Shown: positions 25,660 to 34,242, numbered from the stretch's first letter. The stretch is 64,000 nt of DNA from Clostridia bacterium (GCA_017501255.1 JAFVXE010000052.1:124001-188000); one strand, 5' to 3'. A program made the numbers and translations. The notes: generated by a model not told the origin, from the sequence alone.

Positions 25660-26583
25660 ATGCTCATCTGCGATACCCATGCCGATACCCTGTGGGCACT
25701 GCAAAGCAAAAAGCGCCCAGCAAACCAGCCCACCGACATCGCCCTTGACCATCTCACAGCCACCGGGGACACCCGCATACAGGCTATGGCGCTGTTTGTC
25801 GGCGGCAATGGGCTTACCGGCGAGGATGCGGATCTGATCCAGCGGGAGTTGAACGAGCTGAACAAGCTGAAAGCGCAAGGTTTCCGTCAGATTGCCCATA
25901 TTGAGGAAGCGCTGCCCGGCGTCGGCAATATCCTGTTGACCATTGAAGGCGGGGAGGCCTTCGGAGATGATGCTTCCAGCGTCGGCAACTATGCTGCTTT
26001 GGGTGTTCGTGGGGCTGCGCTGGTATGGAACAACGAAAACCGGCTGGCCCATCCTGCCAAAAGCGGTTCCCGGGAAGGGCTTACCCCCTTTGGGCGGCAG
26101 GTGGTACAGCAGATGCGCCGACACCGGATGGCAGTGGATATTTCCCACTTGAACGAACGGGGCAGCGATGAAGTCATGGACAGCGATTTCCCGTGCATGG
26201 CCTCTCACAGCTGTGCCCGGGGCTTATGCGACCATTTCCGCAACCTGAGCGACCGTCAGCTGCGGCTGCTGTTCTCCACCGGCGGCTATGTGGGCGTGAA
26301 TTTCTTCGTTCCCTTCCTGACGAACACCGGCAAAGCCAGTCTGGATACCGTCATTGACCACATGGCCTATATGTGCGATCTGGGCGGCGAAAACGCTGTT
26401 GGACTGGGCAGCGATTTCGACGGCATTGACGAATACCCGGAAGAGCTGCGCAATGCAGGCGACATCCCCGCTTTGCTGGACAGGATGCGGCAGCGTGGCT
26501 TTTCTGAGACGCTTGTGGGAAAAATCGCAGGAGAAAACTTCGCTGCCTATCTGGCAAAAATCGATTCCATCAAGCCGCTGTAA
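25660..26583 (+). CDS. M19 family membrane dipeptidase
   Basis: The 307-residue enzyme is a zinc dipeptidase of the renal dipeptidase family. It has the metal ligands HAD in CDTHADTLWAL, the bridging Glu in LLTIEGGEAF, the histidine segment ASHSCARGLCDHFRNLSD, and the Asp in VGLGSDFDG. It hydrolyses dipeptides, often of broad specificity including D-amino acids. There is no signal peptide, so it is cytoplasmic, like other clostridial members. The start is ATG 25660, 5 nt after AAGGAGG; upstream in-frame starts lie inside the palindromic repeat and are rejected. It is followed by a bidirectional terminator. Confidence 0.93.
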   Translation: MLICDTHADTLWALQSKKRPANQPTDIALDHLTATGDTRIQAMALFVGGNGLTGEDADLIQRELNELNKLKAQGFRQIAHIEEALPGVGNILLTIEGGEAFGDDASSVGNYAALGVRGAALVWNNENRLAHPAKSGSREGLTPFGRQVVQQMRRHRMAVDISHLNERGSDEVMDSDFPCMASHSCARGLCDHFRNLSDRQLRLLFSTGGYVGVNFFVPFLTNTGKASLDTVIDHMAYMCDLGGENAVGLGSDFDGIDEYPEELRNAGDIPALLDRMRQRGFSETLVGKIAGENFAAYLAKIDSIKPL

Positions 26584-26599
26584 CAACAAACAGACGATA

Positions 26600-26631
26600 A
26601 CCCGGCTGCCCTTTGCAGGTGGCCGGGTCGC
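26600..26631. terminator. Bidirectional terminator
   Basis: ACCCGGC (26600-26606) pairs with GCCGGGT (26622-26628), with inner CTGCC/CAGGTG pairing; CGCTCTTTAT follows on plus and TATCGTCTG on minus. It separates the convergent dipeptidase and HAD genes. Confidence 0.75.
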
Positions 26632-26634
26632 TCT

Positions 26635-27363
26635 TTATACCAGCAGGTTTATCAGTTCCTGCCAGTGATGAATGTGCAGATAGTCAAACTCCGCATGGGT
26701 CTGCCGGTTTTTCTCCAGATAGGGGCTCTGTTCCGGCCCCGGGCTTTCGTACAGCACCGGGAACATCCCCGCTCCATGAGCGCCGCACACATCCGCTTCC
26801 ATGCTGTCGCCGCAGAACCAGACCTTCTCAGGCTGTAAACCCGCCTTTTGCAAAGCAATGCGGAACATCATGGGATGAGGCTTTCGGAAGGCGTAATCGC
26901 TGGAAACCAGCACAAACTCAAAATGATTATCCGGCAAAAGCCGATTGATCCGGTTGCGGAGGGCATTCCCTGACCAGCCCAGATTGCTGATGACTCCGGT
27001 ACGGATGCCCTTATCATGCAGAAAACGCAGCATTTCCTGTACGCCCGGCATACAGCCGCCCGGAGAGGCATTGTTCCACAGGCATTCCTCCATCTGCTCC
27101 AAGGGCACCGAAAACGTAATGCCAAAAGTATCGTATTTGCAGCGGAGCATCTGCATTTCGCTGATCTCAAACCCTCCATGGCGGCAATCCCTCAGCTGCC
27201 GGAAGATCTCCAGCCCGAAATCGCACATCTCCCGGGGCGTTTTGCCCATGGGGTTCTCTTTGATCAGGCTGAAGGCGGCTTCCTCGCCCCGGAGAAAATC
27301 CATATCAGACTCGAAAAGCAGTGTATGACCGTAATCGAACAGGATCATTTCTGGTTTCTGCAC
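26635..27363 (-). CDS. HAD-superfamily hydrolase with altered nucleophile motif
   Basis: The 242-residue protein follows the HAD subfamily IA plan: strand 1 motif EMILFDYGHTLLF, motif II GVISNLGWSG, motif III RKPHPMMFRIAL, and motif IV WFCGDSMEADVCGAHGAGM. The nucleophile Asp is kept, but the general acid at the second position of DxDGT is Gly (DYGHT), so phosphatase turnover may be slow or the reaction different; this variant recurs in some HAD clades. The start is GTG 27361-27363, 7 nt after GGAGGG; the ATGs farther upstream overlap that site. It follows the L,D-transpeptidase gene but is separated by a hairpin. Confidence 0.82.
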   Translation of the reverse strand: MQKPEMILFDYGHTLLFESDMDFLRGEEAAFSLIKENPMGKTPREMCDFGLEIFRQLRDCRHGGFEISEMQMLRCKYDTFGITFSVPLEQMEECLWNNASPGGCMPGVQEMLRFLHDKGIRTGVISNLGWSGNALRNRINRLLPDNHFEFVLVSSDYAFRKPHPMMFRIALQKAGLQPEKVWFCGDSMEADVCGAHGAGMFPVLYESPGPEQSPYLEKNRQTHAEFDYLHIHHWQELINLLV

Positions 27364-27391
27364 AGGCCATCCCTCCATCAATCAAACTGCA

Positions 27392-27429
27392 AAACGGAGA
27401 CAGTACCCCATCGGGCACCGTCTCCGTTT
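27392..27429. terminator. Terminator hairpin
   Basis: AAACGGAGAC (27392-27401) pairs with GTCTCCGTTT (27420-27429) with further partial pairing inside. TGATTTTTCTTTTT follows on plus, TTGCAGTTTG on minus. It lies just beyond the end of the L,D-transpeptidase gene. Confidence 0.7.
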
Positions 27430-27440
27430 GATTTTTCTTT

Positions 27441-28661
27441 TTATTCTCCCGCCGGGGTGATTACGATGATCACTTCATCCTCGTCCGCTTCGTGCACCAG
27501 CGAGGTGTCAAGGCTGGAAGGCGGCGCATCCTCATCCCCGGTGGGCTGAGCCACGTCTTCCTCCTTGGCCGGAGGTTCCACGCCACGGGCCAGATTCAGT
27601 TCGTCGATTTCACTTTTGCGCAGTACCGGCATACAGGTAACGCAACGCTCCAGATCCGCAAATTCTTCGCCATCCAGTTCGCTGTACAAAAAGCCGGTCA
27701 GGGGCAGATAGCGTTCCTTCACACTGCGGCAATTGGCATCGCCATGGTAATAGCTGCCGCCGTTGGGATTGTAGTACAATTCCAGCGAATCCTCCGGATA
27801 GGGCTGGCGGCGGCCGTAATCATCCCAGACGATCACCTTGGTACCAATCTTGATATTATCCCACAGCCAGCGCATATTCAGGCCATCCTCGTTGGCAATG
27901 CGGGCCGTGCGCACGCAGCCATGGCTGGCCCGCTGGCCCAGCTTGGCTTCCCAGGTGGAAAAGCGCTTGGTGCCATCCGCCAGAAACACGTAGGGCACCT
28001 GATGGATCATATCGCCGCCATTGAAGCGCAGCGCCATGGCGCAGATCATGCCCTCGCTGTCAAAGTCGCCCACACGGCTCACCATCAGATACTCGCCGGC
28101 GGCGGTTTCGTTGTAGGGCTGTTCATCGTTGGGCAGGCCGGTGGATACAGCACAGCTGGACCACAGCTTGCCATCCTTGAATACATACAGCTGCTGGGTC
28201 AGCTTGTCCACAATGATGCCGTATTCCTTGTTGGGGGTAACTTCCTTGAGCAGATTGGTGCGCACATAGCCGCGGATGATGCGGTTATAGTAGTCCACAC
28301 CTTCAATCTTCGTCCAGCCGTTTTCATCTTCCCCCAGCACGTGCACGGCGGCAGCGTCGCCGTTGATGGTGCCGCCCAGCTTATCCTCATTCACTTTGGG
28401 ATATTCCTGGCCCGGGCCGGTACGGGGAGCGATCATTTCCTTCTGGCCTGCATCCAGCACGGTGATGGGTTTCATCAAAAGTTCCCAGCAGGCTTCTTCG
28501 TTGGTAATATCATAGTGGAAATCTTCACCAAACCAGATGGCGCCGGTATCATAGCCTTCCATCCATTCTTCGAGGGTCTTGGCAAAAGCCCCGACGGGCA
28601 ACAGCAAAGCAATCAATACGAGGGCGGTCACCATTGCAGTTGTTCTCAGGAGCCGGGTCAT
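27441..28661 (-). CDS. Secreted L,D-transpeptidase (YkuD domain) with SH3-like domain
   Basis: The protein has a signal peptide (MTRLLRTTAMVTALVLIALLLPVGAFA), an SH3-like region (residues 60-145), and a YkuD catalytic domain (about 150-290) with the His in MIHQVPY and the nucleophile Cys in GQRASHGCVRT. The C-terminal 110 residues include a cysteine-containing segment (ANCRSVKERYLPL, ERCVTCMPVL) and an acidic tail. It forms 3-3 peptidoglycan cross-links or attaches proteins outside the membrane. ATG 28661 is used; a TTG at 28667, 6 nt after GGAGG, is an equally good start and leaves the signal peptide unchanged. The C-terminal CxxC-type module is unusual. Confidence 0.9.
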   Translation of the reverse strand: MTRLLRTTAMVTALVLIALLLPVGAFAKTLEEWMEGYDTGAIWFGEDFHYDITNEEACWELLMKPITVLDAGQKEMIAPRTGPGQEYPKVNEDKLGGTINGDAAAVHVLGEDENGWTKIEGVDYYNRIIRGYVRTNLLKEVTPNKEYGIIVDKLTQQLYVFKDGKLWSSCAVSTGLPNDEQPYNETAAGEYLMVSRVGDFDSEGMICAMALRFNGGDMIHQVPYVFLADGTKRFSTWEAKLGQRASHGCVRTARIANEDGLNMRWLWDNIKIGTKVIVWDDYGRRQPYPEDSLELYYNPNGGSYYHGDANCRSVKERYLPLTGFLYSELDGEEFADLERCVTCMPVLRKSEIDELNLARGVEPPAKEEDVAQPTGDEDAPPSSLDTSLVHEADEDEVIIVITPAGE

Positions 28662-28734
28662 GATCAATCGAAACCTCCGTTACTGATGAGAATTGGGGAT
28701 TTTTCTGTTCTGCACATCAAGTTGTGCAAAACCC

Positions 28735-28763
28735 ATCATATGCATTTCGACAAAGCTGGACAA
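28735..28763 (-). promoter_or_regulatory. Promoter of the L,D-transpeptidase gene
   Basis: TTGTCC (28758-28763 on minus), 17-bp spacer, TATGAT (28735-28740), about 70 bp before the start. Confidence 0.65.
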
Positions 28764-28848
28764 ATTCCTTTCTCCGGTGTACGTCATATTCGTAAACATC
28801 ATTCAGATGGACTCCCCTTCATCCATCTGTATAGACGATGCAAAGAGC

Positions 28849-29238
28849 TTACCTGTGCATCTTTGGCAAAAGATGAATTGGGCTGCCGATGTGCATCTGT
28901 CTGCGCCAGTCAGGAGCCGGGCCATCATCGCCCCAGTACTCATCCAGCGAGATGATCAGGCTGTCCTGCAACACAAAAAACGAAGTCACATGAAAGGAAA
29001 CCCCGCCCTCTGCAGGCCACACCCGCATGGCGGTAACCAGCCCGTCTGGCGTATCAATCAGGCGCTCCATTTCCGCCGCCCAGCTGCCGGGATATTCGCA
29101 ATTGGCCCGGATAAACTCCTCCACGGTGAAGCACTCATTGGAACAATGCCAGCGAATGACCGCCTCAGGCGCAAAGAAAGGCCGGATGGCCTTAGCATCC
29201 TGACGAATCACCGCATCCCAGAAAGCATGAATATCCAA
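28849..29238 (-). CDS. SnoaL/NTF2-like small protein
   Basis: The 129-residue product starts (M)DIHAFWDAVIRQDAKAIRPFFAPEAVIRWHCSNE and runs through WPAEGGVSFHVTSFFVLQD and DEYWGDDGPAPDWR, the alpha-beta cone pattern of NTF2-like proteins, close to clostridial proteins annotated as nuclear transport factor 2 family. These bind small hydrophobic ligands or act as simple enzymes; the role here is unknown. No ATG exists at the right place; a TTG at 29236-29238 with GGAGG 7 nt upstream is the start. Its beginning lies 69 bp from the rnpB promoter, on the opposite strand. Confidence 0.75.
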   Translation of the reverse strand: MDIHAFWDAVIRQDAKAIRPFFAPEAVIRWHCSNECFTVEEFIRANCEYPGSWAAEMERLIDTPDGLVTAMRVWPAEGGVSFHVTSFFVLQDSLIISLDEYWGDDGPAPDWRRQMHIGSPIHLLPKMHR

Positions 29239-29306
29239 GCGTTTTCCTCCCGTCCAAGCGAATATTGCCGCATACATCTTTTTTATCATATCACGCCCCG
29301 TCTTTC

Positions 29307-29335
29307 TTGACAATCCTCCCCCATCGTGCTATCCT
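29307..29335 (+). promoter_or_regulatory. Promoter of rnpB
   Basis: TTGACA (29307-29312), 17-bp spacer, TATCCT (29330-29335). The start site would fall at about 29341, exactly at the predicted RNA 5' end. Confidence 0.85.
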
Positions 29336-29340
29336 TTTTG

Positions 29341-29685
29341 CCGCTGCCGGGCGGCCAGGCGATCGCGTGGCGCAAGTCATGAGGAAAGTCCGAGCATCAC
29401 AGGGCAGGGTGCCGGTTAACGGCCGGTGGAGGCAACTCCAAGGAAAGTGCAACAGAAATAGACCGCCCGGGTTTCCCGGGTAAGGATGGAAAGGCGAGGT
29501 AAGAGCTCACCCGCATACCGGCGACGGATATGCGCTGTAAACCCCACCCGATGCAAGTTCCGATCAAGGGCAAAACGGCTGCCCGTCGTGCTCTTAAAGA
29601 GAACGCTGGAGCCGTGCGGCAACGTGCGGCGTAGATAGATGATCGTCCTACGACAGAACTCGGCTTACGACCGCACCGGCAGCAA
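29341..29685 (+). ncRNA. rnpB: RNase P RNA, class A
   Basis: The conserved core blocks of bacterial RNase P RNA are all present: GAGGAAAGTCCGAGCATC at 29381 on (CR I), the mid-molecule AAGGATGGAAAGGCGAGGTAAGAGCTC region, AACCCCACCCGATGCAAG (P15/P16-type loop side), and the 3' block AGATAGATGATCGTC followed by ACAGAACTCGGCTTAC (CR V). The ends pair as helix P1: GCTGCCGG (29343-29350) with CCGGCAGC (29676-29683). It removes 5' leaders from tRNA precursors. No protein frame here is real. A consensus promoter lies directly upstream and a T-rich terminator 10 bp downstream. The ends are accurate to a few bases. Confidence 0.96.
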
Positions 29686-29694
29686 CACAGAAAT

Positions 29695-29732
29695 CCGCTT
29701 TGTTCATGCAACTGGCTGCAAAGCGGTTTTTT
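29695..29732 (+). terminator. Rho-independent terminator of rnpB
   Basis: CCGCTTTG (29695-29702) pairs with CAAAGCGG (29719-29726), with an inner TGCA/TGCA, and is followed by TTTTTT. Confidence 0.9.
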
Positions 29733-29842
29733 GTTGCCTTTTTTGCCATTCCCATGGCAACTCTGCCCTTCCATCGCATAGAATGAAACACTCCCCCGCT
29801 ACCATCCCTGTTTCGCTGCGCCCTGGAAGGAGCTGATGCCCC

Positions 29843-30109
29843 CTGACCCTTTCCGAACTGAAGCAAAAAGAAGTGATCGACCTGGCTGACGGCAGGCGGC
29901 TGGGCAAGGTGATGGATCTGGAATTCAACATTCAGGACAGCCGCATCACTGCCCTGGTGGTACCCTCGGATACCTCCCTTCTGCAAAGCCTCCGGGGCGA
30001 AAAATGCGGACTGGTCATTCCCTGGGAGGATGTGTACCGCATCGGCGATGATGTGGTGCTGGTCAGCATTCATCAGCCGGAACAGAGCGCCTGTCATTGG
30101 CCCGGATGA
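29843..30109 (+). CDS. YlmC/YmxH-family PRC-barrel protein, unusual start or frameshift
   Basis: The encoded sequence (L)TLSELKQKEVIDLADGRRLGKVMDLEF and ALVVPSDTSLLQSLRGEKCGLVIPWEDVYRIGDDVVLVSI matches YlmC/YmxH, a small PRC-barrel family of Firmicutes often linked to sporulation. Homologues begin M-x-L-S-E-L, which puts the start at CTG 29843; AAGGAG lies 10 nt upstream. An ATG at 29836 reaches the same frame only if one C of the five-C run at 29839-29843 is removed, giving MPLTLSEL. GTG 29873 would drop conserved residues. So either a CTG start or a one-base insertion is present. Product 88 residues. Confidence 0.8.
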   Translation: MTLSELKQKEVIDLADGRRLGKVMDLEFNIQDSRITALVVPSDTSLLQSLRGEKCGLVIPWEDVYRIGDDVVLVSIHQPEQSACHWPG

Positions 30110-30151
30110 GGAAACATTGAGGAAATTTTTCCACATTCCAAGGAAAAGTCA

Positions 30152-30180
30152 TTGAATTTCGTTGCTTTTCGTGGTATACT
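30152..30180 (+). promoter_or_regulatory. Promoter of nrdR
   Basis: TTGAAT (30152-30157), 17-bp spacer, TATACT (30175-30180), preceded by TGG as an extended -10. The leader is about 65 nt. Confidence 0.8.
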
Positions 30181-30251
30181 GTTTTTCCACATACGGGATG
30201 TTTTCCATATCGGATGGGGTTCACCCCGCTGTCAAAAGGAGGAATTTGCAC

Positions 30252-30728
30252 ATGAGATGCCAATACTGCGGTTACTTGGACAGCAAGGTGATCGACAGCC
30301 GCCCCACGGAAGAGGGCAGCTCCATCCGCCGCCGCCGGGAATGCCTGCACTGCGGCCGCCGTTTCACCACCTACGAAAAAATCGAAACTTCACCGGTGAT
30401 GGTGGTCAAAAAGGATATGCGCCGGGAGCCTTTCAATGGCGCCAAGATCAAACAGGGTTTGCTGCACGCCTGCCAGAAGCGCCCCGTCAGCGTTGCCCAG
30501 ATTGATACCATCGTGGAAAAGGTAGAAAAACTGGTGCATTCCAGCGGTGATGACGAATTCTCCTCCCGCCGCATCGGCGAGGCCGTCATGGAAGAGTTGA
30601 AAATGCTGGATGAAGTGGCCTATGTGCGCTTTGCCTCCGTCTATCGTCAGTTTACGGATGTTTCCAGCTTTATGGAGGAACTGAACAAACTGGTTCGGGA
30701 CAGCGCCAAGCGTTCCGAGGATGAATAA
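30252..30728 (+). CDS. nrdR: Transcriptional repressor NrdR
   Basis: The 158-residue protein begins MRCQYCGYLDSKVIDSRPTEEG and has the four-cysteine zinc ribbon (CQYC and CLHCGRRFTTYE) followed by an ATP-cone (residues 49-139: VKKDMRREPFNGAKIKQGL). NrdR senses ATP/dATP and represses ribonucleotide reductase genes. The start is ATG 30252 with AAAGGAGG 9 nt upstream; a longer in-frame extension would begin before the predicted transcript start. It has its own promoter and terminator and is placed next to polA, which fits a DNA-precursor theme. Confidence 0.97.
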   Translation: MRCQYCGYLDSKVIDSRPTEEGSSIRRRRECLHCGRRFTTYEKIETSPVMVVKKDMRREPFNGAKIKQGLLHACQKRPVSVAQIDTIVEKVEKLVHSSGDDEFSSRRIGEAVMEELKMLDEVAYVRFASVYRQFTDVSSFMEELNKLVRDSAKRSEDE

Positions 30729-30732
30729 TGAC

Positions 30733-30765
30733 AAGCGGGATCCTGCACGGGTTCCCGCTTTTTCT
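30733..30765 (+). terminator. Rho-independent terminator of nrdR
   Basis: AAGCGGGA (30733-30740) pairs with TCCCGCTT (30753-30760), followed by TTTC, four bases after the nrdR stop. Confidence 0.85.
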
Positions 30766-30785
30766 GTGCAATGATGCACGACAGG

Positions 30786-30814
30786 TTGTTCCCTTTGCCG
30801 GACTGTGCTATAAT
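30786..30814 (+). promoter_or_regulatory. Promoter of polA
   Basis: TTGTTC (30786-30791), 17-bp spacer, TATAAT (30809-30814), with TGC before the -10 (extended). Confidence 0.85.
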
Positions 30815-30864
30815 AATCGGTATGATGGGCAGGCCTTTTTGCCAATCCGCCCAATGGAGGAATT

Positions 30865-33579
30865 ATGAATCAACGGCCGATTTCCAGCGTTTTGCTGGTG
30901 GATGGATACAGCCTTGTTTTCCGTGCTTTTCACGCCCTGCCGCTGCTGACCACGCCCGATGGGGTGTACACCAATGCTGTGCACGGCTTTTTCAGTATGC
31001 TGCTGAAAGCCCTGTCCGACTATCGTCCGGATGCTTTGTGCGTGATGCTGGATGTACACGCTCCCACCTTCCGGCATACCCTGTACGAAGATTACAAGGG
31101 CACCCGCAAGCCCATGCCGGAGGAACTGCGTCCCCAGCTGCCGCTGCTTCGGGAAATGCTGGCCGCTATGCACATCCATACCTGCGAGATGGAAGGCTAT
31201 GAAGCCGACGACCTGCTGGGCACCGCCGCCCGGCTGGCAAACGAGCAGGGCATTTCGGCCTATATCCTCACCGGCGACCGGGACAGCCTGCAGCTTGTGG
31301 GCGGCCTTACCCGGGTCATCCTGACCAAGCACGGCGTCAGCGAAAGCCTGCTGCTGGATGCCCAGGGCGTTTGGGACAACTATGGCTTCACCCCGGAGCA
31401 GGTGCCGGATATGAAGGGCCTCATGGGCGACAGCAGCGATAATATTCCCGGCATTGCCGGTATTGGCGAGAAAACTGCCCTGAAACTGATCTCCCAGTAC
31501 GGCACGCTGGACAATGTGCTGGCCCATGCGGATGAGGTCAAGGGCAAGCTGGGCGAAAAGCTGCGTGCAGGCAAGGAAGTAGCCTTGCTCAGCCGGGATC
31601 TGGGTACCATACGCCGCACAGCCCCCATCCAGCCTGATTTTTCTGCCTGCGACTGGCATGATATGGATCAGGGGCTGGAACTTCTGCGCCGCTACGGTCT
31701 CAACCAAACCGCCAAAAATGTAGAAGCGCTGCTGTCCGGCAATACCGTGGCCGCTGCTGCCGCTCCCCGGGGCACGGCGGCTTCCCGCAGAGCTGCCGGA
31801 AAAAGCAGCGCCGCAGCCGTCAGCGCCGTGACCATGCAGACCGAGGATGAAGCCGCTTTGCCCAAGGCAGCTCCAATTGCCAGCGAAGTGGTCTATACCG
31901 ATGAAGCAACGCTGAAAACTGCCGCTCAAACTTTGGCAGACAGCCATCCCGCCTTTGTGGTTCTGTTGAGCCAGCCGGACGAGATCACGCTGCTGACGGC
32001 GGATATGTCCCTGTGGCGTATGCCCATTGTACAGGACTTGATGGGCATTGGCCTTTACCCCGACCTGATTCTGACCGCCCTGCGCCCGGTGCTGGAAGGC
32101 GTTCCTTTGGTTCTCCACGGTGCCAAGGCGCAGATGCACGAATGGAGCCGTTACAGGCTGCCCATTCCCACCGTTCACTGGGATACTTTGCTGGGCGCCT
32201 ATCTGCTGCATACTGCCCGCAAGCATGACCCGCTGAATCAGGCGGTGGCTGCGGAATACGGTCTGCCGGAGGAGGAAGCGCCCACCCGCCTTACCGCCCA
32301 TGACCTGTACGCTCTCTTCTTGCGCCAGCAGGCCCGGATGGAAGCTCGTGGCCTCACCGACCTGATGCTCCAGATGGAACTGCCATTGACCCGTGTGCTC
32401 TTTGATATGGAAAAAGAGGGCTTCTTGGTGGATGTACAGGTGCTGGACGATCTGAGCGGCCAGTTCACAGCCGAAATCGAGCGCTGCCGCAAATCGTTCC
32501 TGGCCCTGACCAATGCGCCGGAGGGCTTCAACCTGAACAGTCCCAAGCAGCTGGGCGAATTGCTCTTTGACAAGCTGGGTCTGCCCGCCCCCAAGAAGAC
32601 CAAAACCGGCTCCTACTCCACCACTGCGGAAATTCTGGAAGGGCTTGCCCCCTACCATGACGCCATTGAGCCGCTTCTGCGCTACCGCAAGCTGACCAAG
32701 CTGCAAAGCACCTATGTGGACGGTCTGCGGAAACTGCGCAGCCGGGATGGCCGTGTGCACACCACTTTTGACCAGACCGCCGCTGTCACTGGCCGCATTT
32801 CCTCTCTGGAACCCAATTTGCAGAACATTCCCATCCGCACCGAAGAAGGGCGGGAGATTCGCCGTGCTTTCGTGGCCAGGGAAGGCTGCATTCTGCTGGA
32901 TGCGGACTACAGCCAGATTGAGCTGCGGGTGCTGGCCCATCTCAGCGGCGACAGCGCCATGTGCGATGCCTTCCGCCGGGAACAGGATATTCACACCCGC
33001 ACCGCTGCCGAAATTCACGGTGTATCCATGGAGGAAGTCACTCCCGCCATGCGCCGGGCTGCCAAGGCCACCAATTTCGGTATTGTCTACGGCATCAGCG
33101 GCTTCGGTCTGGCACGGAATGCCGGTCTCAGCCGCAAAGAGGCGGATCAGTTCATCCAGACTTACTTCCAGCGTTATCCGGGCGTGCGTGCCTTTATGGA
33201 TGAATGCGTCCGGTTGGGCAATGAAACCGGCTACGCCCAGACCATGCACGGCCGCCGCCGGGAGCTGTACGAACTGCGTTCCTCCAACCGCAATGTGCGC
33301 AATTTCGGCGAACGTGCCGCCATGAACACCCCTGTACAGGGCACGGCTGCCGATATCATCAAGCTGGCTATGGTCAAGGTAAGCCAGCGCTTGAAGGAAG
33401 AGGGCTATCAGGCCCGCCTGATTCTGCAGGTGCACGACGAACTGGTGGTGGAATGCCCCATGGAAGAAGCGGATGCTGTCAGCGCCCTGCTTCAGCAAAC
33501 CATGGAAAACATCGTCTCACTGGATGTGCCTCTGGTGGCGGAAGTATCCCGGGGCAAGGACTGGGATGCTGCCCACTAA
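30865..33579 (+). CDS. polA: DNA polymerase I (5' nuclease active, proofreading site lost)
   Basis: The 904-residue enzyme fills gaps and removes RNA primers. Residues 1-290 form the 5' nuclease with YEADDLLGTAA, LTGDRDSLQL and MGDSSDNIPGI. The middle (about 320-480) has the size of the 3'-5' exonuclease fold but lacks the catalytic DxE (the strand reads FVVLLSQPDEI), so proofreading is absent, as in Bacillus-type Pol I. The polymerase has motif A LDADYSQIELRVLAHLSGD, motif B RRAAKATNFGIVYGISGFG and motif C LQVHDELVVECP. An Ala-rich linker joins the first two parts. GGAGG lies 4 nt before the ATG. Confidence 0.97.
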   Translation: MNQRPISSVLLVDGYSLVFRAFHALPLLTTPDGVYTNAVHGFFSMLLKALSDYRPDALCVMLDVHAPTFRHTLYEDYKGTRKPMPEELRPQLPLLREMLAAMHIHTCEMEGYEADDLLGTAARLANEQGISAYILTGDRDSLQLVGGLTRVILTKHGVSESLLLDAQGVWDNYGFTPEQVPDMKGLMGDSSDNIPGIAGIGEKTALKLISQYGTLDNVLAHADEVKGKLGEKLRAGKEVALLSRDLGTIRRTAPIQPDFSACDWHDMDQGLELLRRYGLNQTAKNVEALLSGNTVAAAAAPRGTAASRRAAGKSSAAAVSAVTMQTEDEAALPKAAPIASEVVYTDEATLKTAAQTLADSHPAFVVLLSQPDEITLLTADMSLWRMPIVQDLMGIGLYPDLILTALRPVLEGVPLVLHGAKAQMHEWSRYRLPIPTVHWDTLLGAYLLHTARKHDPLNQAVAAEYGLPEEEAPTRLTAHDLYALFLRQQARMEARGLTDLMLQMELPLTRVLFDMEKEGFLVDVQVLDDLSGQFTAEIERCRKSFLALTNAPEGFNLNSPKQLGELLFDKLGLPAPKKTKTGSYSTTAEILEGLAPYHDAIEPLLRYRKLTKLQSTYVDGLRKLRSRDGRVHTTFDQTAAVTGRISSLEPNLQNIPIRTEEGREIRRAFVAREGCILLDADYSQIELRVLAHLSGDSAMCDAFRREQDIHTRTAAEIHGVSMEEVTPAMRRAAKATNFGIVYGISGFGLARNAGLSRKEADQFIQTYFQRYPGVRAFMDECVRLGNETGYAQTMHGRRRELYELRSSNRNVRNFGERAAMNTPVQGTAADIIKLAMVKVSQRLKEEGYQARLILQVHDELVVECPMEEADAVSALLQQTMENIVSLDVPLVAEVSRGKDWDAAH

Positions 33580-33622
33580 GACCATTCCTGTTGTTTTGAT
33601 TCTCAACCAAGGAGGGATTTCC

Positions 33623-34225
33623 ATGAAGATCATCGGATTAACCGGCGGTATCGCTTGCGGAAAAACCACTGTTGCCAATATGCTCAAGGAACTGGGCGCA
33701 TCTATCATCGATGCGGATGCCATCAGCCATGAGCTGACCGCCCCCGGCGGTGAAGCGCTGCCCGGCATTCGGGAAGCCTTTGGCCGTCTGGTGTTCTTCC
33801 CTGACGGCACCCTCAACCGGGAAGTGTTGGCGGCGCTGGTATTCTCCAACGAAGCAGAGCGGGAAACCCTCAACAAGGTGACCCATCCCCTGATTCTCAA
33901 ACGTTTGCGGGAAGATATTGAAACCTGCCGGAAAATGGGCGCTTTGATCGTTGTATTGGATGTGCCCCTGCTTTTTGAAGTGGGCGCACAGGAGCTGGCG
34001 GATATCACCGTCTGCACCACCTCCCCGCTGGAAGTGCAGATTGAGCGGATGCGCACCCGCAGCGGTCTTGGCCGGGAACAGGCCATGAAACGCATCGAAA
34101 GCCAGATGCCCCTCAGCGAGAAAGAAGCCCTCAGCGATGTGGTGCTGGATACCAACAAACCCACCGATGAGCTGCAACAGGATGTACTCAAGCTGTACAA
34201 CGCCTGGAAGGCTGATGCCATCTGA
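33623..34225 (+). CDS. coaE: Dephospho-CoA kinase
   Basis: The 200-residue protein starts MKIIGLTGGIACGKTTVANML (P-loop) and has IIDADAISHEL, a RREVL-equivalent region (LNREVLAALVFSN), TLNKVTHPLI and VLDVPLLFEVG, all diagnostic of CoaE, which adds the 3' phosphate in the last step of coenzyme A synthesis. The start is ATG 33623, 5-6 nt after AAGGAGGG; upstream in-frame starts fall inside polA. It is 43 bp downstream of polA, the conserved polA-coaE arrangement (with mutM missing between them). Confidence 0.97.
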   Translation: MKIIGLTGGIACGKTTVANMLKELGASIIDADAISHELTAPGGEALPGIREAFGRLVFFPDGTLNREVLAALVFSNEAERETLNKVTHPLILKRLREDIETCRKMGALIVVLDVPLLFEVGAQELADITVCTTSPLEVQIERMRTRSGLGREQAMKRIESQMPLSEKEALSDVVLDTNKPTDELQQDVLKLYNAWKADAI

Positions 34226-34242
34226 GGCCGAAAGGAGACCCC

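Noticed and set aside
29397..29774. Coding frames across the rnpB region
   Set aside because: The sequence holds all conserved blocks of RNase P RNA; the frames are fortuitous.
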